Below, one piece after another: positions 1-9,273 of a DNA stretch of 64,000 nt. Every line of letters starts with the position of its first letter. The first letter of the stretch is position 1. The stretch is from Phyllobacterium zundukense (GTDB lineage Bacteria > Pseudomonadota > Alphaproteobacteria > Rhizobiales > Rhizobiaceae), in assembly GCF_025452195.1 (NCBI RefSeq), contig NZ_CP104973.1, positions 2,897,001 to 2,961,000 on the forward strand. Direction: 5' to 3'. The notes under the pieces were generated by a model. That model did not search any database. It worked only from the letters and a program-made list of their open reading frames with translations, and was not told the origin of the DNA. The translations under genes and the position numbers were made by a program.

Positions 1-2390
1 CGATTTTCTGCATCGTCGCCGTCATCGAAGCGCTTGTTCTTCCGCCCGCCGCGGCGTCCCCGCCGGCGCTTCTTGCGCCGTTCGTTTTCCTCTTCGCGCG
101 CCTTGGTTGCCGCTGCGTCTTCGCCTTCGACCGCTGGCTGGTCGGCGTCATCGTCATCGCTAATGACCTGCTGGCCATGCTCGACACCTGCCGATTCCTG
201 GCGATCGCGACCACCGCGCCGCCGCCGCTTGCGCTTGCGTTTGCGCGATGCGTCGTCATTGTCAGCGCTCCGTGCGGTCTCGCTGGTCTGCACCTCGGCG
301 CCGTCATCATCCGCATCTTCGATGACCGGATCGCTTTCGTCGAAATCATCGGCGATGCCGAGAGTTGGTGTCTCGGTCAACGGAACGATCGGGCCAAGGG
401 CTATCGAGCCCTTGTCGATGGCGAAGTGCTGGGCGCCAACGCTGTCGTCGGCTTCAATGCTGATGGTCAGGCCAAAACGTGCTTCGAGATCGGCGAGGTT
501 CTGGCGCTTGTGATTGAGAACATAGAGCGCAGTCGCGACAGTCGTGCGAACAATGATGTTATTCTGCGAATGACGGAGCAGATATTCCTCGATCGAGCGC
601 ATGACGTGCAGCGCGACAGAGGAGGCGGAGCGTACGTGTCCTGTGCCACCGCAAACTGCGCAAACCTGGGTCGTTGATTCCAGAACGCTGGCGCGGATGC
701 GCTGACGCGACATTTCAAGCAGGCCGAAATGGGAAATGCGGCCGACCTGGATGCGGGCCCGATCATCTTTCAGACAATCCTTCATCCGCTTTTCCACCGC
801 CCGGTTGTTGCGGTTTTCTTCCATGTCGATGAAGTCGATGACAATCAGGCCGGCAAGATCGCGCAGACGCAACTGACGCGCGATTTCATCTGCCGCTTCA
901 AGATTTGTCTGCAAAGCAGTGTCTTCAATGGAATGTTCGCGCGTCGAGCGTCCGGAGTTGACGTCTATTGCAACCAGCGCTTCGGTCTGGTTGATTATGA
1001 TATAGCCGCCGGACTTCAAGGTCACTTGCGGCTGCAGCATGCGATCGAGTTGTGCCTCGATGCCATTGCGCGCGAAGATCGGAGTCAGTTCGCGGTAGGG
1101 CTGAACGACTTTCGCGTGGCTCGGCATGAGCATGCGCATAAAGTCCTTGGCCTCGCGATAGCCTTCTTCACCGGCAACTGCAATTTCCGTGATGTCCTTG
1201 TTGTAAAGGTCGCGGATCGAACGCTTGATCAGGCTGCCTTCCTCATAAACGAGAGTCGGTGCAGACGATGCAAGTGTAAGGCTGCGAACATTCTCCCACA
1301 GCCGCATCAGATATTCGTAGTCGCGCTTGACTTCCGGCTTGGTGCGCATGGCGCCGGCGGTGCGCAGGATCACGCCCATGCCTTTCGGCACTTCGAGATC
1401 CTTGACGATGTCCTTCAGGCGCTTGCGATCCTGGATGCTGGTGATCTTGCGCGAAATACCGCCGCCACGTGCGGTGTTTGGCATCAAGACTGAATACCGA
1501 CCGGCGAGCGAGAGATAGGTCGTGAGGGCTGCACCCTTGTTGCCGCGTTCTTCCTTGACCACCTGAACGAGCAGGATCTGACGGCGCTTGATGACGTCCT
1601 GAATATTGTACTGACGGCGCTGGAACCGCTGATGCGTCGGAACTTCTTCCATCGCATCTTCAGCACCGACCGATTCGACTTCATCGAGTTCGTCGTGGAC
1701 CTCGTCTTTGTCCTCGTTCGAGCGACTACGCGATCTCCTCGAATTACCTTCGCCGGCATCATCAGATACCGGCCTTTCATCATCGCTTTCTGTTGCTTCG
1801 TCCGCAGCGCCGGTATTGACGGCTTCCGAAATCACATCCGCTTCAATGGCAGCTGCCATAGTCTGGCTACCACCTTCCGGTGTCGAGTCGTCGTCGCTTG
1901 ATTCGTGCGAAGCGGCCTGTGTGGAGGCTTCGCCCTCGTCATCGGAAGTGGCGACGTCTTCGTCGGAAGCGTCGAGCTTGGATGCGTCGTCTTCCTGCCG
2001 TGGACCACGGCGGCCGCGACGGCGACTACGCGTACCGCGATCATTGCGATCGCGGCTACGCTGTTCGCTGGCGTTCTCCTCGTGATCTTCGTCCTGGCTT
2101 GCGGCTTCCGCCTCGGCATCGATCAGGGCCTGCCGATCGGCGACCGGGATCTGATAGTAATCAGGATGAATTTCGCTGAAAGCGAGAAAGCCATGGCGAT
2201 TACCGCCATACTCGACGAATGCAGCCTGAAGGGAAGGTTCTACACGCGTCACCCGCGCCAGATAGATATTGCCTTTGATTTGTTTTTTATGTTCAGATTC
2301 AAAGTCAAATTCTTCAATTCGATTGCCGCGAACCACGACAACCCGTGTTTCCTCCTGGTGGGAGGCGTCTATTAGCATTTTGTCCGACAT
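1..2390 (-). CDS. rne: Ribonuclease E (partial, C-terminus beyond left edge)
   Basis: Endoribonuclease that initiates mRNA decay and processes rRNA and tRNA precursors, and scaffolds the degradosome. 796 codons are visible from ATG at 2388-2390 and the frame is open to the window edge. The N-terminal S1 domain is split by a long acidic/arginine-rich insert (about residues 85-255), followed by the RNase E/G catalytic core with IVIDFMDM and the zinc-link CxxCxGxG (CAVCGGTG, about 650 on the DNA). The visible end is basic (GRRGGRKNKRF), as expected for the degradosome/RNA-binding tail. Assignment is by recognised core motifs; an S1 insert of this kind is, as I recall, usual in alphaproteobacterial RNase E. 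Confidence 0.96.
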   Translation of the reverse strand, partial: MSDKMLIDASHQEETRVVVVRGNRIEEFDFESEHKKQIKGNIYLARVTRVEPSLQAAFVEYGGNRHGFLAFSEIHPDYYQIPVADRQALIDAEAEAASQDEDHEENASEQRSRDRNDRGTRSRRRGRRGPRQEDDASKLDASDEDVATSDDEGEASTQAASHESSDDDSTPEGGSQTMAAAIEADVISEAVNTGAADEATESDDERPVSDDAGEGNSRRSRSRSNEDKDEVHDELDEVESVGAEDAMEEVPTHQRFQRRQYNIQDVIKRRQILLVQVVKEERGNKGAALTTYLSLAGRYSVLMPNTARGGGISRKITSIQDRKRLKDIVKDLEVPKGMGVILRTAGAMRTKPEVKRDYEYLMRLWENVRSLTLASSAPTLVYEEGSLIKRSIRDLYNKDITEIAVAGEEGYREAKDFMRMLMPSHAKVVQPYRELTPIFARNGIEAQLDRMLQPQVTLKSGGYIIINQTEALVAIDVNSGRSTREHSIEDTALQTNLEAADEIARQLRLRDLAGLIVIDFIDMEENRNNRAVEKRMKDCLKDDRARIQVGRISHFGLLEMSRQRIRASVLESTTQVCAVCGGTGHVRSASSVALHVMRSIEEYLLRHSQNNIIVRTTVATALYVLNHKRQNLADLEARFGLTISIEADDSVGAQHFAIDKGSIALGPIVPLTETPTLGIADDFDESDPVIEDADDDGAEVQTSETARSADNDDASRKRKRKRRRRGGRDRQESAGVEHGQQVISDDDDADQPAVEGEDAAATKAREEENERRKKRRRGRRGGRKNKRFDDGDDAEN

Positions 2391-3016
2391 TATACTTCTT
2401 CTCCCCGGCCGAAACGCTGCCAACGCGAGACAGCCAGGAAACCTGCAAGGTTTCTGGCGCCGCGTCTTCACATTTGCCGGATATATTAAGGTTCGCAGAA
2501 ACAGACAGACACGGCGACACGCGGAGTTGCCCTCGGGCAGCCGCGGCTTGCAAGCCGGTTATATTCACGTCTGTAACAAACATTCCTGTTCCTGACGAAA
2601 CGACCTCTACGAATGGCACGCTTCTCAGCTGTGCCGACACTGTTAATACCCCCGAAAGGGCTGGCTCGATGCGCCTTGGCTGCGCGATCTGCCGTTCACA
2701 AAAAGCGTTGCCGACAATCCCTGTCGGCTCGCGCTAAATTCTTTTTTGGTTACCCCGGCGAATTCGCCGATGCCGCTCCATGTCCCTGTCTTCATTGTCA
2801 GCCGGTTATTTACCGTGACATCAAAGAGCCCGATTCTGGACGGCAGAAAAGTAACCCACCTTTGCTTTTAGGAGGTGCGCCGCGTTATGACAAGGGGGTC
2901 TTCATAATCGTGTCATCGGCACATAACATACCATGACCCCATAAGATAATATTAACCATGCTTCCCTACCTATTGCTTAGACATAGTGTGTTGTCGGCAG
3001 GGTTCCAATGTGAGCC
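2391..3016. promoter_or_regulatory. Divergent rne/amiC intergenic region with long rne leader
   Basis: A 626-bp stretch without a credible gene separates two divergent start codons. It must carry promoters for both genes and probably a long rne 5' leader, which in other bacteria mediates autoregulation by RNase E. On either strand, CCAG(G)AAACCT at 2434-2444 pairs with AGGTTTCTGG at 2448-2457, about 45 nt from the rne start. A second hairpin (GCCGACA/TGTCGGC) lies at about 2710-2728. The short open frames here have no recognisable product. I could not identify convincing -35/-10 boxes. Confidence 0.5.
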
Positions 3017-4300
3017 ATGTCTGATACAACGATGGAGAGGGGAAGCCTGTCCATCGGCGGGCCAAGCGAGATGAGCGTGATCTGTCGGATATTCATGGCT
3101 GCCGTATTCGGCCTTCTTGTCTTCGTACAAGCGGGCAGTGCGTCTCATGCGGCAGGTGAACTGGCCGCGTTGACATATCAAGCTGCCGGCGACGAGTTGC
3201 GTACGCGCGTCGTCATCAATTTCGACCGCGAGCCCGATGTATCGACAATGCTGCTCGATCAACCGCACCGGCTGGCAATCGACATTCCCAAAGCGGTTTT
3301 TGCCTTTGACAAGAAGTCTGTGGAGCCACGCGGACTGATAACAGATGTGCGCTACGGACTGATCGACGATCAGCGTTCGCGCCTGATCTTTACGCTCAAG
3401 GGGCCCTTTGTGGTCGAGCAGCTCAACGTCATCAAGAATGACAATAGTCCTGGTTACCGGCTGGTGGCGGATTTCGTCGCTGCGTCGGACCGTGCATTTG
3501 CGGAAGCATTGAAGACACAAAATGCAACCACTGCGTCAACGAATGCCGCTCCAAAGGGCGACCGGCTCGCGGTCGCGGCGCCAGATGAGGCGAGCAAGGG
3601 ACCGAAGCCATTTACTATCGTCATCGATCCCGGTCACGGCGGTATCGACAGTGGCGCGGAAAGTGCAAGCGGCATCATGGAAAAGAACGTAACCTTGATG
3701 TTTGCCCAGCAATTGCGCGACGAGCTCGCCAAGCTGCCGGGTCTGCGGGTGGAGATGACCCGTAGTGCCGATACTTTTCTGCGGCTGACCGAACGGGTTC
3801 GTATCGCCCGCCAATACGAAGCAAACCTCTTCATTTCGATTCATGCGGATACGATCAATCGCGGCAGTATACGCGGGGCTACCGTCTATACCGTTTCGGA
3901 CAAGGCGTCGGACGCGGAATCGCGCGCCATGGCCGATCGTGAAAACCGTTCCGATGCGGTGGCGGGTATCGCCTACGACAACGAGACACCGGAGATTGCC
4001 GATATTCTCATGGACCTGACACGGCGTGAAACCCACACGTTCTCCTTGAGCTTTGCCAAGACTGTGGTGAAGTCGCTCAAGAAAGACGTCACCATGATCA
4101 ACAACCCGCATCGTTTTGCAGGGTTTCAGGTACTGCGGGCGCCGGATGTGCCGTCTGTTCTGGTCGAGATTGGCTATCTTTCCAACGCCGAAGACGAAAA
4201 GCTCATGCTTGATCCGGCGTGGCGAACCCATGTAGCGGAGAGACTTGCCTCGGCTGTCGGCGAATTTGCCAACATGAAAACGGCCGGAGCGCTGAACTAG
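3017..4300 (+). CDS. amiC: N-acetylmuramoyl-L-alanine amidase (AmiC type)
   Basis: Periplasmic zinc amidase that cleaves the peptide stem from N-acetylmuramic acid during septal peptidoglycan splitting. 427 aa: a signal peptide (ICRIFMAAVFGLLVFVQAGSA), an AMIN domain (about residues 50-155) that targets the septum, a linker, and Amidase_3 (about 198-420). Zinc and catalytic residues are visible: H207 in DPGHGG, E222 in MEKN, H276 in SIHAD and E384 in LVEIGYLSN. ATG at 3071 (MSVICRIF) would give a tighter signal peptide and is an equally good start. In many rhizobia mrcA (PBP1a) follows; here an alpha/beta hydrolase starts 14 bp downstream. Confidence 0.93.
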   Translation: MSDTTMERGSLSIGGPSEMSVICRIFMAAVFGLLVFVQAGSASHAAGELAALTYQAAGDELRTRVVINFDREPDVSTMLLDQPHRLAIDIPKAVFAFDKKSVEPRGLITDVRYGLIDDQRSRLIFTLKGPFVVEQLNVIKNDNSPGYRLVADFVAASDRAFAEALKTQNATTASTNAAPKGDRLAVAAPDEASKGPKPFTIVIDPGHGGIDSGAESASGIMEKNVTLMFAQQLRDELAKLPGLRVEMTRSADTFLRLTERVRIARQYEANLFISIHADTINRGSIRGATVYTVSDKASDAESRAMADRENRSDAVAGIAYDNETPEIADILMDLTRRETHTFSLSFAKTVVKSLKKDVTMINNPHRFAGFQVLRAPDVPSVLVEIGYLSNAEDEKLMLDPAWRTHVAERLASAVGEFANMKTAGALN

Positions 4301-4314
4301 ATCAGGTTTCTTCA

Positions 4315-5121
4315 ATGCTGCCGAACGACGACGACCTTGAGAATTTCGAAGCGCATGGCGCCGCGCCGTTGCCGGTCACAAGCGATCAAGGTTACGTGGA
4401 TCACGATGGCGCGCGGATCTGGTTCGCCACATACGGCGCCGGTTCGCCCGTAATCCTGCTGCATGGAGGCCTCGGCCATAGCGGTAATTGGGGTTATCAA
4501 GTTCCAATGGTGGTCGGCTTGGGCCGTCGCGTTATACTCATTGACAGCCGGGGTCATGGGCGTAGCACGCGCAATTTGCGGCCGTTTACCTATGAGTTGA
4601 TGGCGTCCGATGTTCTAGCTGTGATGGATGCACTGCACCTCGAAAAGGCGGCCGTCGTAGGTTGGAGCGACGGCGCGTGCATAGCCCTCGTCCTTGCCAT
4701 GCAAGCTCCTGCACGAATTGCTGGTGTATTCTTCTTTGGTTGCAACATGGATCCCAGCGGCACAAAGGAAATCATACCCAGCCCGACCATCGACCGATGT
4801 TTCAGCCGCCACGCCAAGGACTACGCCGCGCTGTCGGCCACGCCGGATCAATTCATGGCGTTTGTCGATGCGGTTGGTCTGATGATGAAAACCGAACCCA
4901 ACTATACTGCGAGCGATTTAGCTGACATCCATACACCCGTCGCGATCGTACAAAGCGAGCATGATGAGTTTATCAAGCTCGAACACGCCAAATATCTCGC
5001 CGGGAGTATTCCGGGGGCGGAGTTGTTCCTCTTGCCTGGCGTGAGCCATTTCGCACCGCTGCAAAGACCAGAGCAATTCAACGGCGTAATGCGGTCTTTC
5101 CTCGACAAGGTTCTGGCCTGA
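4315..5121 (+). CDS. Alpha/beta-fold hydrolase
   Basis: 268-aa hydrolase of unknown substrate. It shows the oxyanion loop HGG (residues 50-52), the nucleophile elbow G-W-S-D-G with Ser118, the acid Asp217 (SEHDEF) and His245 (GVSHFAPLQ), so the catalytic triad is complete. The frame is open further upstream, but ATG 4315 lies just past the amiC stop and starts the conserved region sensibly. It may be cotranscribed with amiC (14-bp gap). No signal peptide is seen, so it is probably cytoplasmic. Family assignment is secure; a specific function cannot be given. Confidence 0.85.
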   Translation: MLPNDDDLENFEAHGAAPLPVTSDQGYVDHDGARIWFATYGAGSPVILLHGGLGHSGNWGYQVPMVVGLGRRVILIDSRGHGRSTRNLRPFTYELMASDVLAVMDALHLEKAAVVGWSDGACIALVLAMQAPARIAGVFFFGCNMDPSGTKEIIPSPTIDRCFSRHAKDYAALSATPDQFMAFVDAVGLMMKTEPNYTASDLADIHTPVAIVQSEHDEFIKLEHAKYLAGSIPGAELFLLPGVSHFAPLQRPEQFNGVMRSFLDKVLA

Positions 5122-5449
5122 AGAACGAGAATGCTCGCGTCATGGCTCAACCAGGACCGCGGCAGTTAGTTGCCGTTTGCGTAATTTACGCAAAGTTTTT
5201 TACACACGAGAGCATGAGTATTGCGCTGCAGCATGACGATTCTAAACGGATAGCTATTTTATGCACTGGTGAAGGAACCTTTTACCAATCCATTGGTTTC
5301 ATTCAAATACAAGTCAAAATCCGATACAAATAGTGATTTGTTAAATCGGTTTAGTTCTCGTACATAGTGTGCAGTGCAACGGAATATAAATCCGGTTGCG
5401 GTAAGGATTGCTCGCGTAAAGAGCGGCTTTAATGGAGGGTGTTCGAATA
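5122..5449. other. AT-rich intergenic region
   Basis: Gap between the alpha/beta hydrolase and the small reading frame at 5450. It becomes clearly AT-rich from about 5250 to 5420 and probably holds the promoter of the small gene. No hairpin, repeat or RNA gene was recognised. Confidence 0.4.
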
Positions 5450-5629
5450 ATGATAACAATAACCAAAGACACATCATCATCAAATGAAACAAATGTATTG
5501 AAGATGGCACAAGTGGCCGCTGCCAAGACGATCGTCAAGGCGACCAAGAAGCTAAGCGAGCCTTGCGACAAGCGCACGATTTCCCAGATTTTACGGGAAT
5601 CCAATGGTGGTTTCAGCTTCCGTCGCTGA
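5450..5629 (+). CDS. Small hypothetical protein (59 aa)
   Basis: Unrecognised small protein, MITITKDTSSSNETNVLKMA at the N-terminus, then a Lys/Ala-rich helix-prone middle (AAAKTIVKATKKL) and a basic end. ATG 5450 is preceded by GGAGGG at 5434-5439, a strong ribosome-binding site at good spacing; an in-frame ATG at 5432 lies upstream of that site and is less likely. The stop codon lies inside a 10-bp inverted repeat (5608-5634). The upstream region is AT-rich, as for a promoter. Isolated gene, no partner; could still be a chance frame. Confidence 0.45.
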   Translation: MITITKDTSSSNETNVLKMAQVAAAKTIVKATKKLSEPCDKRTISQILRESNGGFSFRR

Positions 5630-5634
5630 AACCA
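5608..5634. terminator. Hairpin overlapping stop codon of the small gene
   Basis: TGGTTTCAGC (5608-5617) and GCTGAAACCA (5625-5634) are perfect inverted repeats with a 7-nt loop; the TGA stop of the preceding small gene is in the right arm. No clear T-run follows on either strand, so it is terminator-like rather than a classical intrinsic terminator. It sits between convergent genes (small ORF and pccB). Confidence 0.5.
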
Positions 5635-5661
5635 TAGTTCAATTCAGATCATAACATACTG

Positions 5662-7194
5662 TCAGAGCGGGATATTATCGTGCTTCTTCCAGGGATTTTC
5701 GAGATCCTTGTTGCGTAACATGCGAAGTGCCCTCGAGATCCGCTTGCGGGTTGAATGGGGCATGATGACTTCGTCGACATAACCCCGCTCTGCAGCGACA
5801 AATGGCGAAAGAAAACGATCCTCGTAGCGCTTCGTATGCGCTGCGATCTTTTCTGCGTCGCCAATATCCTTTCGGTAGATGATTTCAACCGCGCCCTTGG
5901 CGCCCATCACGGCGATTTGAGCCGAGGGCCATGCGTAATTGATATCGCCACGCAAATGCTTTGACGCCATGACGTCATAGGCGCCACCATAGGCTTTGCG
6001 GGTGATCAGGGTGATCTTCGGCACAGTTGCCTCGGCATAGGCAAAGAGCAGCTTGGCACCGTGTTTGATCAAGCCGCCATATTCCTGCGCTGTTCCCGGA
6101 AGAAAGCCTGGAACGTCGACAAAGGTCACGATCGGGATATTGAAACAATCGCAGAAGCGGACGAAGCGCGCTGCCTTGCGCGAGGCATCACTGTCGAGAA
6201 CGCCCGCAAGGACCATCGGCTGGTTGCCGACGATGCCGACCGTGCTGCCTTCGACGCGGCCAAACCCGACAACGATGTTTTTGGCAAAATTTTCCTGTAT
6301 CTCGAAGAAATCGGCCTCATCGACGGTTTTGCGGATCAGCTCCTTGATATCGTATGGCTTGTTGGCATTGTCCGGCACCAGCCGATCCAACGAAAAATCC
6401 ATTTCATCCGTTGACTGATAGCACTCGACCGCGGGAATTTCGGCCGTGTTCGACGCAGGCAGGAAATCGATCAGCCGGCGCATCTGCAGGAGCGCGGCGA
6501 CATCATTGTCGTAGGCGCCGTCGGCAATCGAGGACTTGGTCGTATGGATCGATGCGCCTCCGAGCTGCTCTGCCGTCACTGTTTCATTGGTGACAGTCTT
6601 TACAACGTCGGGGCCGGTGACGAACATATAGGACGTGTCGCGCACCATGAAGATGAAATCGGTCATGGCTGGCGAGTAAACGTCGCCGCCGGCGCAAGGC
6701 CCCATGATGACAGAGATTTGCGGGATGACGCCGGAGGCGAGCACGTTGCGCTGGAAAATCTCCGCATAGCCGCCAAGAGCTGCCACGCCTTCCTGAATAC
6801 GGGCACCGCCGGCGTCGTAGAGCCCTATGACAGGGGCACGGTTGCGCAGCGCCATATCCTGGATTTTTTGAACCTTCTCCGCATGGGCTTCGGAAAGCGA
6901 GCCGCCGAAAACCGTAAAATCCTTGGCGAAGACGAAAACTGTGCGGCCATTGATAGTGCCCCACCCGGTGACGACCCCATCGCCGGCGAATTTTGTCTCT
7001 TCCATGCCGAAATCGGTCGAGCGGTGTTCGACGAAGGTGTCGAACTCCTCGAATGAGCCTTCGTCGAGAAAAATGTCGATGCGTTCGCGCGCTGTGAGCT
7101 TGCCGCGCTTATGCTGCGCTTCGATCCGCACCTTGCCGCCGCCTTCGCGCGCAACGTTCCTGCGACGCTCAAGCTCGATCAGCACATCCTTCAT
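5662..7194 (-). CDS. pccB: Propionyl-CoA carboxylase beta subunit
   Basis: Carboxyltransferase subunit that moves the carboxyl group from biotin to propionyl-CoA, giving (S)-methylmalonyl-CoA. 510 aa, normal for the family. It has the carboxyltransferase N and C domains with the glycine-rich acyl-CoA loop ([13 protein letters not shown]), the oxyanion segment [15 protein letters not shown], and the C-terminal [15 protein letters not shown]. The start is supported by GAGGAGG just upstream. The biotin-bearing alpha subunit pccA is about 32 kb away instead of adjacent. A glyoxalase gene lies upstream on the same strand. Confidence 0.95.
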   Translation of the reverse strand: MKDVLIELERRRNVAREGGGKVRIEAQHKRGKLTARERIDIFLDEGSFEEFDTFVEHRSTDFGMEETKFAGDGVVTGWGTINGRTVFVFAKDFTVFGGSLSEAHAEKVQKIQDMALRNRAPVIGLYDAGGARIQEGVAALGGYAEIFQRNVLASGVIPQISVIMGPCAGGDVYSPAMTDFIFMVRDTSYMFVTGPDVVKTVTNETVTAEQLGGASIHTTKSSIADGAYDNDVAALLQMRRLIDFLPASNTAEIPAVECYQSTDEMDFSLDRLVPDNANKPYDIKELIRKTVDEADFFEIQENFAKNIVVGFGRVEGSTVGIVGNQPMVLAGVLDSDASRKAARFVRFCDCFNIPIVTFVDVPGFLPGTAQEYGGLIKHGAKLLFAYAEATVPKITLITRKAYGGAYDVMASKHLRGDINYAWPSAQIAVMGAKGAVEIIYRKDIGDAEKIAAHTKRYEDRFLSPFVAAERGYVDEVIMPHSTRKRISRALRMLRNKDLENPWKKHDNIPL

Positions 7195-7258
7195 GGCGTC
7201 CTCCTCGTTTTGTCGTTTGATAACAGGAGAGGGCAGCGCGGGGAAGGGATTTGTCTTG

Positions 7259-7295
7259 GCGTACCCGACCGCCGCAGAGCGGCGCTCGGATACGC
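7259..7295. terminator. Inverted repeat between gloA and pccB
   Basis: 16-nt arms GCGTACCCGACCGCCG (7259-7274) and CGGCGCTCGGATACGC (7280-7295) pair at 14 of 16 positions with a 5-nt loop. It lies downstream of gloA and upstream of pccB on the minus strand. There is no T-run, so it may be a terminator, an attenuating hairpin or an RNA-processing site. Confidence 0.4.
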
Positions 7296-7323
7296 GTTTA
7301 AGTTGTGTTCGCGAGCTAAGGTT

Positions 7324-7764
7324 TTACCAGGTGCCGGTGTTCGGCATCGACAGCCAAGGCTCCTGTGGCGGTAGCGCAGGGCCCTTCTGGATGAGCTCGA
7401 TCGAGATGCCATCGGGCGAGCGGATGAAGGCCATGTTGCCGTCGCGTGGCGGCCGGTTGATCACGACGCCTTTGTCTGCCAGGTTTTGGCAAGTCTCGTA
7501 GATGTTGTCGACGACATAGGCAAGGTGTCCGAAATTACGCCCGCCTGTATACTCCTCCGGATCCCAATTATAGGTCAATTCGAGCTCAGGAGCTCGTTCC
7601 GCGGCCGATCTTGCCTTGTCTTTCGAGGCCGCGAGGAAGATCAGGGTGAAGCGTCCCTTCTCATTTTCGGTACGGCGAACCTCTTCCAAGCCGAATTTGT
7701 TGCAATAGAAATCCAGTGACTCATCGATGTCACGGATACGGACCATTGTGTGAAGATAGCGCAT
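7324..7764 (-). CDS. gloA: Lactoylglutathione lyase (glyoxalase I)
   Basis: Converts the methylglyoxal-glutathione hemithioacetal to S-lactoylglutathione. 146 aa from ATG 7764 ([10 protein letters not shown]), which fits the family; the frame stays open upstream but without similarity. Expected metal ligands are present: H5, E62 (in LELTYNW), H80 (GHLAYVV) and E123 (SIELIQK). VOC fold with two beta-alpha-beta-beta-beta modules. It lies upstream of pccB on the same strand, with a 129-bp gap carrying a hairpin, so cotranscription is uncertain. Confidence 0.92.
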   Translation of the reverse strand: MRYLHTMVRIRDIDESLDFYCNKFGLEEVRRTENEKGRFTLIFLAASKDKARSAAERAPELELTYNWDPEEYTGGRNFGHLAYVVDNIYETCQNLADKGVVINRPPRDGNMAFIRSPDGISIELIQKGPALPPQEPWLSMPNTGTW

Positions 7765-8031
7765 CTTTTGCCTTTGATTTCTTTCATGGGGTTGAAAGTC
7801 GACGGCAACCGGCAATTTGCACAGGTTGAACGCCGTCCAGTTTTCGTAACACTTCCTGTCTAGCTCCACAAACTTGTGATTTAGCCGAAAGGAACACCGC
7901 TGAGGATAAACACGCGTTTTGCGTGTGGTTTTCAACAAAACATGCAGATGATACTTGCTCTTCGGTGTTGGACAGGTGTTATTCTTCAAGCAGAGAATCA
8001 GTACCTCGCAGGAGAGGAGGGGCTTCGCTTC

Positions 8032-8613
8032 ATGTCTGACCGAACAGTATCAGCCCGGCAGTCCCCCGCCGACGAAGGCATAAGCGACAGTTTGGACCTT
8101 ATCGAAGTTTCGGGCGCGATTAAATGGTTTGATGTGGCCAAGGGATACGGGTTCATCGTTCCCGACAATTCTGATCTACCTGACATCCTTCTCCATGTTA
8201 CCTGCCTGCGCCGGGACGGCTTCCAGACGGCGCTGGAAGGCGCCCGTGTCGTTTGCGAGGTCAAGCAGGGCGAGCGTGGCATGCAGTGCTTCCGCGTCAA
8301 ATCCATGGACAACGCGACTGCCGTTCATCCGACCGAAATGCCACCCGTCCGCACGCATGTGACCGTCACACCCTCAAGCGGACTTGAGCGCGTGCTGGTA
8401 AAGTGGTTCAACCGGACGAAGGGCTTCGGATCCCTGACGCGCGGCGAGGGAACAGAGGATATTTTCATTCACATGGAAACGCTGCGGCACTTTGGCTTGA
8501 CCGAACTGCGTCCGGGACAAGTTGTGCTGATCCGCTTCGGCCATGGTGAGAAGGGGCTGATGGCCTCCGAAATTCATCCCGACATTGGTACCCAACTGCC
8601 GTCGTCCCACTAG
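8032..8613 (+). CDS. Double cold-shock-domain protein
   Basis: 193-aa nucleic-acid-binding protein with two cold-shock domains, about residues 28-90 ([18 protein letters not shown]) and 120-185 ([17 protein letters not shown]). Both keep the RNP1-like KGYGF/KGFGS and the RNP2-like LLHVT/IFIHM. ATG 8032 has GGAGAGGAGG at 8011-8020 upstream. Two-domain CspA-family proteins of this size are, as I recall, common in rhizobia and Brucella; the likely role is RNA chaperoning or stress adaptation. A palindromic repeat starts 6 bp after the stop. Confidence 0.88.
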   Translation: MSDRTVSARQSPADEGISDSLDLIEVSGAIKWFDVAKGYGFIVPDNSDLPDILLHVTCLRRDGFQTALEGARVVCEVKQGERGMQCFRVKSMDNATAVHPTEMPPVRTHVTVTPSSGLERVLVKWFNRTKGFGSLTRGEGTEDIFIHMETLRHFGLTELRPGQVVLIRFGHGEKGLMASEIHPDIGTQLPSSH

Positions 8614-8618
8614 GGTAT

Positions 8619-8756
8619 GTTGATATTCACGCCATGACGGTCTGCAAACGGCACTTTTCTGTGCTTCCGGTGCTCACGTACTTCAAGTACGCTCCGCTCG
8701 CCGCAAGTGCGGCCCCAAAACCACCGTTTTGCCTTGTCATGATCGCGAATCTCAAC
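8619..8756. repeat. Palindromic element, family 1, copy 1
   Basis: 138-bp imperfect palindrome. The ends GTTGATATTC and GAATCTCAAC pair, followed by CATGAC/GTCATG. The centre carries the family core TTTCTGTGCTTCCGGTGCTC then ACGTACTT, mirrored by AAGTACGC. Copies 2-4 are at 24176, 28327 and 41266. It begins 6 bp after the cold-shock gene stop and ends 17 bp before the DUF192 start. Confidence 0.75.
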
Positions 8757-8773
8757 GCACTCTGGAGCAATTG

Positions 8774-9262
8774 ATGTATCGCCTGAAATCTGTTCTCGCC
8801 GTCGTTGTTTTCCTGCTGTTTTCAGCGATCCCTGTTCTGGCGCTCGATCAGACGCCGCCTATGCATCTTCCCATCGACCACACGGCGCTGACGATCAATA
8901 GTGCCAAGGGCGACATTCCGTTCCAGGTAGAAATTGCCGACACCGACGAAGAGCGCGAGCGCGGCCTGATGTTCCGCACCGATTTGAAAGACAACAGCGC
9001 CATGCTGTTTGTTTTCGACGACACCCGTCTTGTCACCATGTGGATGGAGAACACGCCCTCCGCGCTCGACATGCTCTTTCTGGACGATAATGGCCGTATT
9101 TCCGCTGTTCGCGAAAATGCGGTGCCATTTTCCCGCTCAATCATTTCGTCTGGTGGTCCGGTGCGTTTCGTTGTCGAGGTCAAGGCCGGCACCGCGAAGC
9201 GTCTCGGCTTGACAACTGGCGACAAGGTGCGGCATCCCGCTATCGAGGCGATTGCGCACTAA
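8774..9262 (+). CDS. DUF192 family secreted protein
   Basis: 162-aa protein of unknown biochemical role. Signal peptide MYRLKSVLAVVVFLLFSA with cleavage after about residue 22, then one DUF192 domain: QVEIADTDEERERGLMFR, MLFVFDD, MWMENTPSALDMLFLD, and FVVEVKAGTAKRLGL. ATG 8774 is chosen over an upstream start at 8729, which lies inside the palindromic element and lacks a signal peptide; GGAG precedes it. It is 11 bp upstream of an alpha/beta hydrolase gene, so the two are probably cotranscribed. Confidence 0.85.
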   Translation: MYRLKSVLAVVVFLLFSAIPVLALDQTPPMHLPIDHTALTINSAKGDIPFQVEIADTDEERERGLMFRTDLKDNSAMLFVFDDTRLVTMWMENTPSALDMLFLDDNGRISAVRENAVPFSRSIISSGGPVRFVVEVKAGTAKRLGLTTGDKVRHPAIEAIAH

Positions 9263-9273
9263 CGGACCTGACA

